Origin: an uncultured Methylopila sp.
GTDB taxonomy: Bacteria > Pseudomonadota > Alphaproteobacteria > Rhizobiales > Methylopilaceae
DNA: 33,820 nucleotides
Direction of reading: 5' to 3'
Assembly (NCBI GenBank): GCA_902168115.1
Contig: CABHPB010000081.1
Coordinates: forward strand, 1 to 33,820
Positions within the stretch are counted from its first letter, which is position 1. Each line of letters starts with the position of its first letter. The translations under genes and the position numbers were made by a program. Under the pieces are notes generated by a model. It did not search any database. It saw nothing but the letters and a program-made list of their open reading frames with translations, and was not told the origin of the DNA. Positions 22,954-33,772 of this stretch are shown piece by piece.

Positions 22954-23151
22954 TCATTTCAGGACCGCGACCACGCCGGCGAGCGCGATCGCATAGGCCG
23001 CGAGATTGAACAAAGCCGGATGCCAGACCAGCCGGTAGAAGCCGGCGCGCTCCAGCGCAAAGCGCAGCGGCAGCCAGATCAGCCCCGCCAGCGCGACGTA
23101 GAGAAGGAGCGGCGGCACGAAGACGCCGAGGAGATCGACTTCCTTGATCAT
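22954..23151 (-). CDS. DUF1656 small membrane protein (AaeX-like)
   Basis: 65 residues: MIKEVDLLGVFVPPLLLYVALAGLIWLPLRFALE, then a second hydrophobic segment ending IALAGVVAVLK; two membrane spans. Proteins of this family are found between FUSC pumps and HlyD adaptors, as here. Its ATG overlaps the FUSC stop by four bases (ATGA). The exact role in the pump is unknown. Confidence 0.9.
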   Translation of the reverse strand: MIKEVDLLGVFVPPLLLYVALAGLIWLPLRFALERAGFYRLVWHPALFNLAAYAIALAGVVAVLK

Positions 23152-25193
23152 GCCGCCCGCCTCATCGGTTCGGGTTCCGGGGCGGGCTGCGCGGCCTCGC
23201 CGAACAGGCGCGGATGCTGCGCGAGGCTGGCGCCGATCGCGGAAAGCCAGACCGGCAGGTCGGCGGCGTCCTCGCGACCTTGCGGGTCGGCGTCGAGCGC
23301 CGCAGCTTCCGCCGCCGCGAAGCGTTCGAGCGGCGGCTCGGAGGCCTCGCCCCGCGCGAGCCGGCGGCAGTGGCGCGCGAGCTCGGCGAGAGCGTCGGCG
23401 ACCAGCGCTTGGAGCGCATCTGGCAGATCGCGCACAACGCGCCTCAATGCCAGCGCGTTGAGGCCGATCCTCAGCGCCGCCAGCGAGGCCTGCTCGACCG
23501 CGACGTTGTCGGCGTCGGCGAGGTCGAGCCGCGACATCAGCCCGTCGATCCGGTCGAACATCCGGCTCTCGAACGCGACCCGTCCCTGCGCACGGCCGGC
23601 GGCGACTTCCGCGACGTCGGTCATCAGTCCCCGCGTCAGCCGCGCGACCGGCCAGGCGGCGCCGATCGGCCGCAGGATCCGCAGCAGCGCCGCGGCCAGC
23701 GCGATGCCGCCGATCTGCCCCAGCGCGGAGTTGGCGAAGCCGGGAAAGTCCGGCGTCATGACGTTGGTGAGGCCAATCAGGTTGATCGCGCCGATGGCGC
23801 CGGCGAGCGCCGGAAGCGCGAGCGCCGGCGCCGTCATCGCCCACGCCGCGACGAACAGCAGCGGGAACAGCGCGAGCGCCAGCGTCTCGAAGCCCTCGAG
23901 CCCCGGCAGCACGCCGAAGACGTACACGCCCGCCGCGATCGAGCCGACGACCGTCATGAGCAGGAACACGCCGGCCGGCCGGGATGGATCGTCCTGCTGG
24001 GCGAACAGGCTGGTCATGACCGCGACCATCACCGCCGCGCCCGCGCCCGCCGTCCAGCCCGAGGCTATCCAGAAGGCGCAGATCGCGAGCATCGACAGCG
24101 CCGCGGTCGCGCCGGACACCAGCGCGAGGGGGACGTCGCGATAGCGCGAGAGATCCGGATCTTCCGAAGCGCCGTCGCTCCGGCCCACGTCTTCGGGGGC
24201 GGAAAGCCCCGCGATGTCGCCCCGCATGTCGATCAGGTCGGCGACGCGCAGCAGGATCGTGCGCTCGAACACGCGGCTGCGGTCCGCGCGCATGGCGGCA
24301 AGATCGGGGGCGCCCGACACAAGCGCGGTGCGGGCGTCAGCGCGCTCCGCCTCCGAGGCGTCAGGCGACATCGCCGCGGCCGCCCGTTCGAGCAGCGGCT
24401 GCAGCGCGGCGGCGCGGCCGGGCCGCTCGGAGCGCAGCGTCTCCATCCGGTCGTGGACGGAGACGAGCAGCGCGAGCAGGCTGACGAGGCGCCCGTGTAG
24501 CAGCCGCACGCGCCGGCTCGACAGCCGCACCTCCGCCGTGTCGAAGGCGGCGTGGATGCGCAGGTTTTCCAGCCGCGAGACGTCGGCGACGAGTTTTCTC
24601 CGGTCGCGCGCGACCTGATCCGCGTCGGGCCGGCCCCGCAGCGTCGAGGCGGCCCAGGCGGAAGCGGAGGCGACCGCCGCCCCGGTCGCGCGGTTGAGGG
24701 CATCGGCCGCGCTCTGCGGAAAGAACACCTGGCTCAGCGTCGTCGCGCAGACGATGCCGACGAAAATTTCCGCGCCGCGGTCCATCGCCGCCTGGAACAT
24801 CGTGTCGGGCGCGCCGACCGCCGGGAAGGCGACGATCGCCGCCGTGTAGCCCGACAGCAGCGCGCCATAGGCGGCCGGCGCGTCGCGCATGAAGACCGAG
24901 ACCGCGACGCAGATCCCGATCCACAGCGAGATCGCGAGCGAGAACAGCTCCGGCTCCTGCGAGAACGCCGCCGTCAGCGCGATCGCGACCACGGCGCCCG
25001 TCACGGTGCCGACGACGCGGAACAGCGACTTCGACAGCACCATCCCCGCGAGCGGCTGGGAGACGATGAACACCGTCATCATCGAGGTCGAGGCCTGCGG
25101 CAGGTTCGCGGTGAAGGCCACGAACGCCGCGAGCAGGGCGGCGAGCGTCGTGCGCAGCGCGAAGACGTATCGCTGGCGGAGCGTTGGGCTCAT
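23148..25193 (-). CDS. FUSC-family inner-membrane efflux transporter
   Basis: 681-residue transporter of the fusaric-acid-resistance / aromatic-acid exporter (AaeB) type. It has two sets of membrane segments: N-terminal (about 12-160, including FALRTTLAALLAAFVAFTANLPQASTSMMTVFIVSQPLAG) and central (about 340-500, with MLAICAFWIASGWTAGAGAAVMVAVMTSLFAQQDDPSRP), each followed by a cytoplasmic helical region. It pumps aromatic acids or related toxic compounds using the membrane gradient; the substrate here is unknown. It overlaps marR upstream and the DUF1656 gene downstream by four bases each, so the operon is tightly coupled. Confidence 0.93.
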   Translation of the reverse strand: MSPTLRQRYVFALRTTLAALLAAFVAFTANLPQASTSMMTVFIVSQPLAGMVLSKSLFRVVGTVTGAVVAIALTAAFSQEPELFSLAISLWIGICVAVSVFMRDAPAAYGALLSGYTAAIVAFPAVGAPDTMFQAAMDRGAEIFVGIVCATTLSQVFFPQSAADALNRATGAAVASASAWAASTLRGRPDADQVARDRRKLVADVSRLENLRIHAAFDTAEVRLSSRRVRLLHGRLVSLLALLVSVHDRMETLRSERPGRAAALQPLLERAAAAMSPDASEAERADARTALVSGAPDLAAMRADRSRVFERTILLRVADLIDMRGDIAGLSAPEDVGRSDGASEDPDLSRYRDVPLALVSGATAALSMLAICAFWIASGWTAGAGAAVMVAVMTSLFAQQDDPSRPAGVFLLMTVVGSIAAGVYVFGVLPGLEGFETLALALFPLLFVAAWAMTAPALALPALAGAIGAINLIGLTNVMTPDFPGFANSALGQIGGIALAAALLRILRPIGAAWPVARLTRGLMTDVAEVAAGRAQGRVAFESRMFDRIDGLMSRLDLADADNVAVEQASLAALRIGLNALALRRVVRDLPDALQALVADALAELARHCRRLARGEASEPPLERFAAAEAAALDADPQGREDAADLPVWLSAIGASLAQHPRLFGEAAQPAPEPEPMRRAA

Positions 25194-25645
25194 GTCCGCT
25201 CCATCGCCTCGGCGCGCTCCAGAACCCGTGCGAAGACGCGCGCGCAGGCGTCGAGGTCCTCTTCCGGCAGACCCTCGATCAGCGCGCCGCAGGCGTCCCC
25301 GACGACGCCCTGCAGACGGGCGACGAGGCGCGCCCCTTCGGGCGTCAGATGAAGCGTCTTGGCGCGCCGGTCCGTCGGGTCTTCACGCCGTTCCAGAAGC
25401 GACGCCCCCTCGAGGCGGTCGATCAGGCGGACCAGCGACGGTCCTTCGATCCCGAGCGAGCGCGCGAGGTCGTTCTGCCGCGCGCCGTCGCCGAGGCGGC
25501 CGAGATGGATCAGCGGCCGCCAGCTGGCGTCGGTCAGCCCGAAATCGGAGAGAGCGTCGTCGAGCGCCTTGCGCCAGCGCCTCGCCACGACAGCGAGCTG
25601 GTAGCCGAATTCGGCGGCGGGATCGCAGGCGCGGGGCGCTTCCAT
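25190..25645 (-). CDS. MarR-family transcriptional regulator
   Basis: 151-residue winged-helix repressor. The DNA-binding core is WRPLIHLGRLGDGARQNDLARSLGIEGPSLVRLIDRLEGASLLERREDPTDRRAKTLHLTPEG (about 42-105), including the family DxRD/DRRAK wing. N- and C-terminal helices form the dimer interface. It is the first gene of the efflux operon and sits directly beside a near-perfect palindrome, so it very likely represses itself and the pump until a pump substrate, probably a phenolic or aromatic acid, binds. Confidence 0.93.
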   Translation of the reverse strand: MEAPRACDPAAEFGYQLAVVARRWRKALDDALSDFGLTDASWRPLIHLGRLGDGARQNDLARSLGIEGPSLVRLIDRLEGASLLERREDPTDRRAKTLHLTPEGARLVARLQGVVGDACGALIEGLPEEDLDACARVFARVLERAEAMERT

Positions 25646-25655
25646 GCGGATATAG

Positions 25656-25682
25656 ATTGGAAGCTATCTATTAGCTTTCAAT
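25656..25682. promoter_or_regulatory. MarR operator in front of the efflux operon
   Basis: ATTGGAAGCTA and TAGCTTTCAAT form 11-bp arms (one mismatch) around a 5-base spacer, starting 11 bases before the marR ATG. Length and position are as expected for a MarR dimer site overlapping the promoter and start of its own gene. Confidence 0.75.
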
Positions 25683-25796
25683 CATACCCCGCGCGATTTC
25701 GCGAAGGTCGAAGTCTGGTTGTTCACGCCGGCCTGCTCTCTAGATGCTGGCGCTCGCAACGCCGCTCACGGGTTCGCGCGGCCACAGCTTTTGAGG

Positions 25797-28439
<2,643 letters not shown>

Positions 28440-28451
28440 CCGTCCGGCCGA

Positions 28452-29684
28452 TCAGAAGAAGCCTGTCAGCGGAAGCGGCTCGCCCGTGACGAGGTGCTGG
28501 CCGACGCTGCGCGCCTTGTAGGCGGCGGGGTTGTGCGAGGCGAGAGTCCTTGCGTTCCGCCAGTGCCTGTCGAGGTTGTGGCTCTTCTTTGTCGCCGAGG
28601 CGCCGCCGGCGTCGAACACCGCAGCTCCCGATCGGATCGCCAGTTCGTCGACGACGATCTTGGCCTTGGCCGCCGCGAGCGCGCCGTCATGGGCGGCGTC
28701 GAGCGCGGGTCGGCCGTCGACGCGGGAGGCGACCGCCCGGTCGAGCGCGTCGGCCGCCGCGAGCACCGCCGCCTCCGCGGCGAAGGCGGCGGCGGAGATC
28801 TCGCCGACCGTCTGCTGCAGGATCGGATCGTCGACCGGCCGCTCGGTCGGCGCGAAGGAGAATGTGCGGGCCCGCTTCTTCACCAGCGCCGCCGCCTCGG
28901 CCGCCGCGGCGCGGACGACGCCGGCGACGATCGCAGTCAGGAAGAGTTGAGAGTAGGAGCCGTGATACGGGCGCCCGAAGCCGACGCCGTCGCTCTCGTC
29001 GTCGAAGATCAGTTCCTCCGCCGCGACCCGGACATTGGCGAGCCGCGTGGTGCCCGTGCCAGTCAGGCGCTGGCCCATGCCGTCCCAGTCGTCGTCGAGC
29101 GCAAGACCCTCGCGCACCGACGGGATCACGGCGCTCACGTAGCGGCCGCCCTCGTCCTGCACGCGCACGAGCACATAGTCGGCGAAGATGCTGCCGGTGC
29201 TGAAATACTTGGTCCCGTTGAGGCGATGGCTGTCGCCCTCGCGGGTCAGCCGCGTCTCGAACTCGACGCCGCCGACGTTGCGCGCGTTCATCTCGGTCAT
29301 GGCGAGACCGACGATGTCGCCGCCTGCGACGAGCCGGGCCCAGCGCAGGTGCCGGTCGCCGGAGGACGGCAGCGTGAAGCGCTCCACGAAGCCGAAGTGA
29401 TTGCGCAGGATGTGCGCCACGTTCGGGTCGGCCTCGCCGAGCCGGATCACGACGGACAGGAGCTCTCGCAGCGAGAGCCCGCCGCCGCCTTCCTCTTTCC
29501 TCAGCCGCAGCGCGCCGAGGCGAGATTTGCGGACCAGCGCGATCTGTTCGAAGGGGAGCGTGCGGGTGGCGTCGCGCTCAGAGGCGCCCGTCGCCAGCGC
29601 GGCGAGCAGCTCGTCGAGTTCGGGCGAGCCCGGCAGCGGCAGGCGCGGCGCGGCGGCGCGCAGGCTCTGGGTCACGGCGTTCAT
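28452..29684 (-). CDS. DszC/SfnB-type acyl-CoA-dehydrogenase-fold flavin monooxygenase
   Basis: 410 residues. The acyl-CoA dehydrogenase fold is shown by the N-terminal helical domain, the central beta domain with GLAMTEMNARNVGGVEFETRLTREGDSHRLNGTKYFSTGSIFADYVLVRV, and a helical C-terminus. The lack of the catalytic glutamate context of true acyl-CoA dehydrogenases, plus HNLDRHWRNARTLASHNPAAYK near the end, fits the flavin-dependent monooxygenase subgroup (DszC, SfnB and related sulfur or nitrogen acquisition enzymes). These use reduced flavin and oxygen on organosulfur compounds. It is the last gene of the metQNI-monooxygenase operon, 34 bases after the LLM gene; no flavin reductase gene is nearby. 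The substrate is unknown. Confidence 0.85.
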   Translation of the reverse strand: MNAVTQSLRAAAPRLPLPGSPELDELLAALATGASERDATRTLPFEQIALVRKSRLGALRLRKEEGGGGLSLRELLSVVIRLGEADPNVAHILRNHFGFVERFTLPSSGDRHLRWARLVAGGDIVGLAMTEMNARNVGGVEFETRLTREGDSHRLNGTKYFSTGSIFADYVLVRVQDEGGRYVSAVIPSVREGLALDDDWDGMGQRLTGTGTTRLANVRVAAEELIFDDESDGVGFGRPYHGSYSQLFLTAIVAGVVRAAAAEAAALVKKRARTFSFAPTERPVDDPILQQTVGEISAAAFAAEAAVLAAADALDRAVASRVDGRPALDAAHDGALAAAKAKIVVDELAIRSGAAVFDAGGASATKKSHNLDRHWRNARTLASHNPAAYKARSVGQHLVTGEPLPLTGFF

Positions 29685-29718
29685 GGTCGTCTCCTTGGCG
29701 GGAACAAGACGAGATCGG

Positions 29719-31107
29719 TCATTCGGCCGCCTGCGCCGCCGCTGCGGTCTGGCGGAAGGCGGCCGCGGGATGCCGGCTGGGGAGTTTCGGGCCGGAGCCG
29801 GACAGCTTTTCGCGCAGCGTCCCCGGCGCGTAGGCGCGCTTGAAGCGGCCGCGACGCTGAAGCTCCGGGACGATGAATTCGGCGACGTCCTCGAAGCTTT
29901 CCGGCACGACGGCGTAGGCGAGGTTGAATCCGTCGACGCCGGTCGCGGCGATCCAGGCCTCCATCAGGTCGGCGACCGTCTTCGGCCCACCGACGAAGAC
30001 CGGGCCGATGCCGCCGATCGCGACATGCTCGGCGACCTCGCGCACCGTCCAGACGCGCGAAGGATCGGCGCGCGTGATGTTCTCCATGGCGGAGCGGCCT
30101 GCCTCGGTCTCGACATGGGCGACCTGCTGGTCGAGGCCGTAGGTCGAGAAGTCGACGCCGGTCCAGCCGGACATCAGCGTCAGCGCGCCCTCGTGGCTGA
30201 CGTATTTGCGGTAGTCCGCGAGCTTGGCCTCGGCGGCGGCGTCCGTCGGTCCCGTCACGATGGTCGCGAGAGAGAAGATCGTGACGTCGTCCGCGCGGCG
30301 GCCGGCTTCGACCGCGCACCGGCGGATGTCGGAGACGCGCGGAGCGATCACGGTCGGGCTCGGGCCGGACATGAACACGCATTCGGCGTGACGCGCGGCG
30401 AAGGCGCGTCCGGCGGGCGAGGTCCCGGCCTGGTAGAGCACGGGCGTCCGCTGCGGCGACGGCTCGGAGAGATGGACGGCGTCGACCGAGAAATGCCGGC
30501 CGCGCACCCGCGCCGGGCGCACGCGCGCCGGGTCCGTGAAGATGCCGCGGGCGAAGTCGCGCACCGCCGCGCCGTCGTCCCAGCTGCCTTCCCAGAGGCT
30601 GTAGACGACGTCCATGTACTCTTCCGCGACGGCGTAGCGGTCGTCATGCGCCCGCTGCTTCGAGAGCCCGGCGGCGCGGGCCGCGCTGTCGAGATAGCCG
30701 GTGACGACGTTCCAGCCGACGCGCCCGTCCGTCAGGTGGTCGAGCGTCGACATGCGGCGCGCGAACGGGAAGGCCGGCTCGTAGGTGAGGTTCGAGGTGA
30801 CGCCGAAGCCGAGGTTTCGGGTGACCGCCGCCATCGCCGAGACCAGCATCGACGGGTCGTTCGCCGGGATCTGGGTCCCGTGCCTCAGCGCGGCGTCCGG
30901 GGATCCACCATAGACGTCGTAGACGCCCAGCACGTCGGCCAGGAACAGCCCGTCGAACAGCCCGGCCTCGAGCGTCCTCGCGAGGTCTGTCCAGAACGAC
31001 AGGCGGTTGAGCTCGGCCGACCGGTCGCCCGGGCGCCGCCAGAGGCCAGGCGACTGGTGCCCGACGGCGTTCATCGAGAAGGCGTTGAGCCTGATCTTCT
31101 TCGGCAT
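29719..31107 (-). CDS. LLM-class FMN-dependent monooxygenase (NtaA/SnaA/DszA type)
   Basis: 462-residue TIM-barrel flavoprotein. Typical motifs: KIRLNAFSMNAVGHQSPGLWRRP at the start, ARTLEAGLFDGLFLADVLGVYDVY, PANDPSMLVSAMAAVTRNLGFGVTSNLTYEPAFPFARRMSTLDHLTDGRVGWNVVTGYLDSAARA, and SPQRTPVLYQAGTSPAGRAFAARHAECVF. This group oxidises sulfones, nitrilotriacetate-like chelates or related compounds using reduced FMN supplied by a separate reductase. The start at ATG 31107 follows GAGGAG; it lies 11 bases after metI. With the transporter and DszC-like enzyme it probably cleaves an imported organosulfur compound. Confidence 0.92.
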   Translation of the reverse strand: MPKKIRLNAFSMNAVGHQSPGLWRRPGDRSAELNRLSFWTDLARTLEAGLFDGLFLADVLGVYDVYGGSPDAALRHGTQIPANDPSMLVSAMAAVTRNLGFGVTSNLTYEPAFPFARRMSTLDHLTDGRVGWNVVTGYLDSAARAAGLSKQRAHDDRYAVAEEYMDVVYSLWEGSWDDGAAVRDFARGIFTDPARVRPARVRGRHFSVDAVHLSEPSPQRTPVLYQAGTSPAGRAFAARHAECVFMSGPSPTVIAPRVSDIRRCAVEAGRRADDVTIFSLATIVTGPTDAAAEAKLADYRKYVSHEGALTLMSGWTGVDFSTYGLDQQVAHVETEAGRSAMENITRADPSRVWTVREVAEHVAIGGIGPVFVGGPKTVADLMEAWIAATGVDGFNLAYAVVPESFEDVAEFIVPELQRRGRFKRAYAPGTLREKLSGSGPKLPSRHPAAAFRQTAAAAQAAE

Positions 31108-31118
31108 CGCCAAGCTCC

Positions 31119-31772
31119 TCAGCGCGCGGCGATGCGGCGGACGACGTGGTCGCCGGCGAACTGGACCGTGCAGACCATCGCGATGAGGACGACGATGACG
31201 GCCGCCATGACGGTGGTGTCGAAGCGCTGGTAGCCGTAGCGGATCGCCATGTCGCCGAGCCCGCCCGCGCCCACCGCGCCGGCCATGGCGGAGGCGCCGA
31301 TCATGGTGACGACGGTGATGGTGAAGCCGCCGACGAGGCCCGGAAGCGCCTCGGGAATGAGGACATGGCGGACGATGTGCCAGCGCCCGCAGCCCATCGC
31401 CTCGGCCGCCTCGATCAGCCCCTTGTCGACCTCGCGCAGCGAGACCTCGGCGATGCGCGCGAAAAACGGCGTCGCGGAGATCGACAGCGGGACGATCGCA
31501 GCCCAGACGCCGATGGTGGTCCCCGTGACCAACCTGGTCACCGGTATCAACGCAACCAGCAAGACAATGAACGGAGTCGCGCGAAATCCGTTGACCACCG
31601 CCGACGCCACCCTGTGCCACCGTGGCGCCGGGGTCAGCCCGCCCGGCGCGGACATCACGAGCAGCACGGCGAGCGGGATCCCGGCGAGCAGCGCGATCGC
31701 GGCGGAGACGCCGACCATCTGCGTGGTGTCGAGAAAGGCGCGCCAGAGGCGCTCAAGCATCTGCTGCGACAT
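31119..31772 (-). CDS. metI: MetI-type ABC transporter permease
   Basis: 217-residue inner-membrane subunit with about five spans. Conserved stretches are TTQMVGVSAAIALLAGIPLAVLLV at the start, VNGFRATPFIVLLVALIPVTRLVTGTTIG, and the coupling loop EAAEAMGCGRWHIVRHVLIPEALPGLVGGFTITVVTMIGASAMAGAVGAGGLGDMAIRYGYQRF. It forms the pore for a D-methionine/methionine-type importer with MetN and MetQ. The start at 31772 overlaps the end of metN by 20 bases. Located upstream of two monooxygenase genes, it may carry an organosulfur compound rather than methionine itself. Confidence 0.94.
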   Translation of the reverse strand: MSQQMLERLWRAFLDTTQMVGVSAAIALLAGIPLAVLLVMSAPGGLTPAPRWHRVASAVVNGFRATPFIVLLVALIPVTRLVTGTTIGVWAAIVPLSISATPFFARIAEVSLREVDKGLIEAAEAMGCGRWHIVRHVLIPEALPGLVGGFTITVVTMIGASAMAGAVGAGGLGDMAIRYGYQRFDTTVMAAVIVVLIAMVCTVQFAGDHVVRRIAAR

Positions 31773-32874
31773 AGCCCAGCACCTTCGTTTCGTGAGCGAG
31801 CCCCGACAGGTCGGGCACAGAGCGCGGGCCGACCCTGAGGCCCGCGAGCAGGCGCCCCTGCGTGTGCCCGCCGATGCGGTCGGCCGAGGCGGAGAGCAGC
31901 CGGGCGCGGGCGCCGAGCCCGTCGGCGATGGCGGACAGGTCGGGCTCGGCCGTCCCCTTCAGCGCGATCTCGACGATCGCCTCGCCGCCGGCCGCGGGCG
32001 GCTCGGGCCTGAGCCGCGCCGCGATGTCCTCGGGCAGCCCCTGCGAGAGCGGGCGCAGCAGCGCCTGCGTCGCCGGATGCTGCGGATCGCCGAACACGCG
32101 CCAGACCGGCCCGGCCTCGGCGACCTCGCCCGTCTCCAGCACCAGCACCTCGTCGCAGATCTCGCGGATCACGCTCATCTCGTGGGTGATCAGCATGATC
32201 GTAATGCCGAGGCGGCGGTTGATGTCCCTGAGAAGGCTCAGGATCGACTGCGTCGTCTCGGGGTCGAGCGCGGAGGTCGCCTCGTCGCAGAGCAGGATCT
32301 TGGGGCGGCCCGCGAGCGCCCGGGCGATGCCGACGCGCTGCTTCTGGCCGCCGGACAGCCGCCGCGGATAGACGTCGCGCTTGTCGGTGAGGCCGACCAA
32401 CGCCAGCGTCTCGGCGACGCGCGCCTCGATCTCGGCGCGCGGGCGCCTGGCGACGACCAGCGGCAGCGCGACGTTCTCCGCGACCGTCTTGGCCGAAAGC
32501 AGGTTGAAGTGCTGGAAGATCATGCCGACGCGCCGACGCAGGGCGACGAGTTCGGCGTCCCCCAGCTTCCCGACGTCGGCGCCGTCGACCAGCACGTGCC
32601 CGAGCGTCGGGCGCTCCAGCCGATTGACCAGCCGCAGCAGGCTCGACTTGCCGGCGCCGGAGCGGCCGATGACGCCGAACACGCCGCCGACCGGAACCTC
32701 GACGTCGACGCCCTTCAGCGCGCCGACCTCGCCCTTGGGCGAAACGTAGGTCTTCGACACGCCCCGGAAGGAGATCGAGCCCTCGCGCACGGCCGCCGGA
32801 ACCGCCGGCGGCGTCTCGACGGGCGCCGGGCGCTGGAGCGGCCGCGCGGCCTCGCGCTGGAGCGCGGCGCTCAT
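31753..32874 (-). CDS. metN: MetN-type ABC transporter ATP-binding protein
   Basis: 373-residue ATPase. Walker A is GRSGAGKS (70-77), the Q-loop is MIFQHFNLL, the signature is LSGGQKQR, Walker B is ILLCDEATSALDP and the H-loop is ITHEM. The last about 80 residues form a NIL-type ligand-sensing domain found on MetN, which allows inhibition by intracellular substrate. The first about 30 residues are a proline-rich extension beyond the usual MetN start. The start at ATG 32874 overlaps the metQ stop by four bases (ATGA); a start three codons upstream is possible. Confidence 0.94.
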   Translation of the reverse strand: MSAALQREAARPLQRPAPVETPPAVPAAVREGSISFRGVSKTYVSPKGEVGALKGVDVEVPVGGVFGVIGRSGAGKSSLLRLVNRLERPTLGHVLVDGADVGKLGDAELVALRRRVGMIFQHFNLLSAKTVAENVALPLVVARRPRAEIEARVAETLALVGLTDKRDVYPRRLSGGQKQRVGIARALAGRPKILLCDEATSALDPETTQSILSLLRDINRRLGITIMLITHEMSVIREICDEVLVLETGEVAEAGPVWRVFGDPQHPATQALLRPLSQGLPEDIAARLRPEPPAAGGEAIVEIALKGTAEPDLSAIADGLGARARLLSASADRIGGHTQGRLLAGLRVGPRSVPDLSGLAHETKVLGYVAADA

Positions 32875-33674
32875 TTTTCCCACGCCAGCGCGTAGAGTTT
32901 CGGGTCGTTCGCGAAGGCCTTTCCGATCGCCGCCTTCACCTTCGGCGAGGAGTGGTAGATCTCGACGAACTTCGCGATGTCGGGGTCGTTCGCCCGGTCT
33001 TTCCTCACGACGAAGCGGATCGCGAACTGCTTGTCCGAGATGCCGGAATAGATCAGGCCCGAGCTCGGATTGAAGGTCTTCGCCGCGACGATGAAGTGCG
33101 GGTAGCCGAGCGCGACGTCGACGTCGCCGGTGATGCGCACCAGCTGCGGCCCCTCCACTTCCGTGAAGCTCAGCTTCTTCGGGTTGTCGACGATGTCGTC
33201 GAGCGTGCCGTGGAAGCCGACGCCGTCCTTGAGCTTGATGAGCCCGGCCTTCTCGAGCAGCAGCAGGCCGCGGCCCTGGTTCACCGGGTCGTTCGCGATC
33301 GCGACCTTCCCGCCGTCGGGCACCTCCGCGAAGCTTTTGTGCTTCAGGGAATAGAGCCCGATGTTGGCGAGCGTGCCGACGCCGACGTCGGTGAAGTCGT
33401 AGCCGCGGTCCTTGATGGCGTTGTCGAGGAACGGGCGGTGCTGGAAGTAGTTGGCGTCGATGTCGCCGGCCTGCAGCGCGACGTTCGGCGTCGTCCAGTC
33501 GCTGAACTCGACGACCTCGACGTCGAGGCCCTTGGCCTTGGCCTCCTCGGCCGCGGCCTGGATGGAGTCGGCGTAGGCGCCCGGCGTCACGCCGATCTTG
33601 AGGCCCTTGGCCGCCGCAGGAATCGTGAGCAGCGCCGCGAACACCGCGACCGCCGCGAAACGCATCGTCTTCAT
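32871..33674 (-). CDS. metQ: MetQ/NlpA-family substrate-binding protein
   Basis: 267-residue periplasmic binding protein. Signal peptide MKTMRFAAVAVFAALLTIPAAA is followed by KGLKIGVTPGAYADSIQAAAEEAK; FSDWTTPNVALQAGDIDANYFQHRPFLDNA is the conserved ligand-binding part of the family. Unlike most NlpA proteins it has no lipobox cysteine after the signal peptide, so it should be a soluble periplasmic protein rather than a lipoprotein. First gene of the operon metQ-metN-metI-LLM-DszC-like. The start at ATG 33674 is in a usual context. The natural ligand is unknown; a sulfur compound is inferred from the downstream genes. Confidence 0.93.
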   Translation of the reverse strand: MKTMRFAAVAVFAALLTIPAAAKGLKIGVTPGAYADSIQAAAEEAKAKGLDVEVVEFSDWTTPNVALQAGDIDANYFQHRPFLDNAIKDRGYDFTDVGVGTLANIGLYSLKHKSFAEVPDGGKVAIANDPVNQGRGLLLLEKAGLIKLKDGVGFHGTLDDIVDNPKKLSFTEVEGPQLVRITGDVDVALGYPHFIVAAKTFNPSSGLIYSGISDKQFAIRFVVRKDRANDPDIAKFVEIYHSSPKVKAAIGKAFANDPKLYALAWEK

Positions 33675-33742
33675 TTGTCGTCCACCGCTTGTCAGCTCGA
33701 CCGCGGGAGGTCCGCAGTCGGAGGAAAGTTCACGCTAGTGTT

Positions 33743-33765
33743 CCCCTCCCCCTTGCGGGGAGGGG
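33743..33765. repeat. Short hairpin repeat CCCCTCCCC/GGGGAGGGG upstream of metQ
   Basis: Perfect 9-bp arms around CTTGC. It is in the 5' leader or promoter side of metQ, ending 8 bases before the adapter junction. It looks like a short dispersed GC repeat of the kind common in such genomes; a terminator role for a gene beyond the contig end is also possible. Confidence 0.6.
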
Positions 33766-33772
33766 TCAGGGG

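Noticed and set aside
33675-33772. SAM riboswitch ahead of metQ
   Set aside because: The visible leader is under 100 bases and shows no SAM-I or SAM-II core; only a GC hairpin repeat is present.
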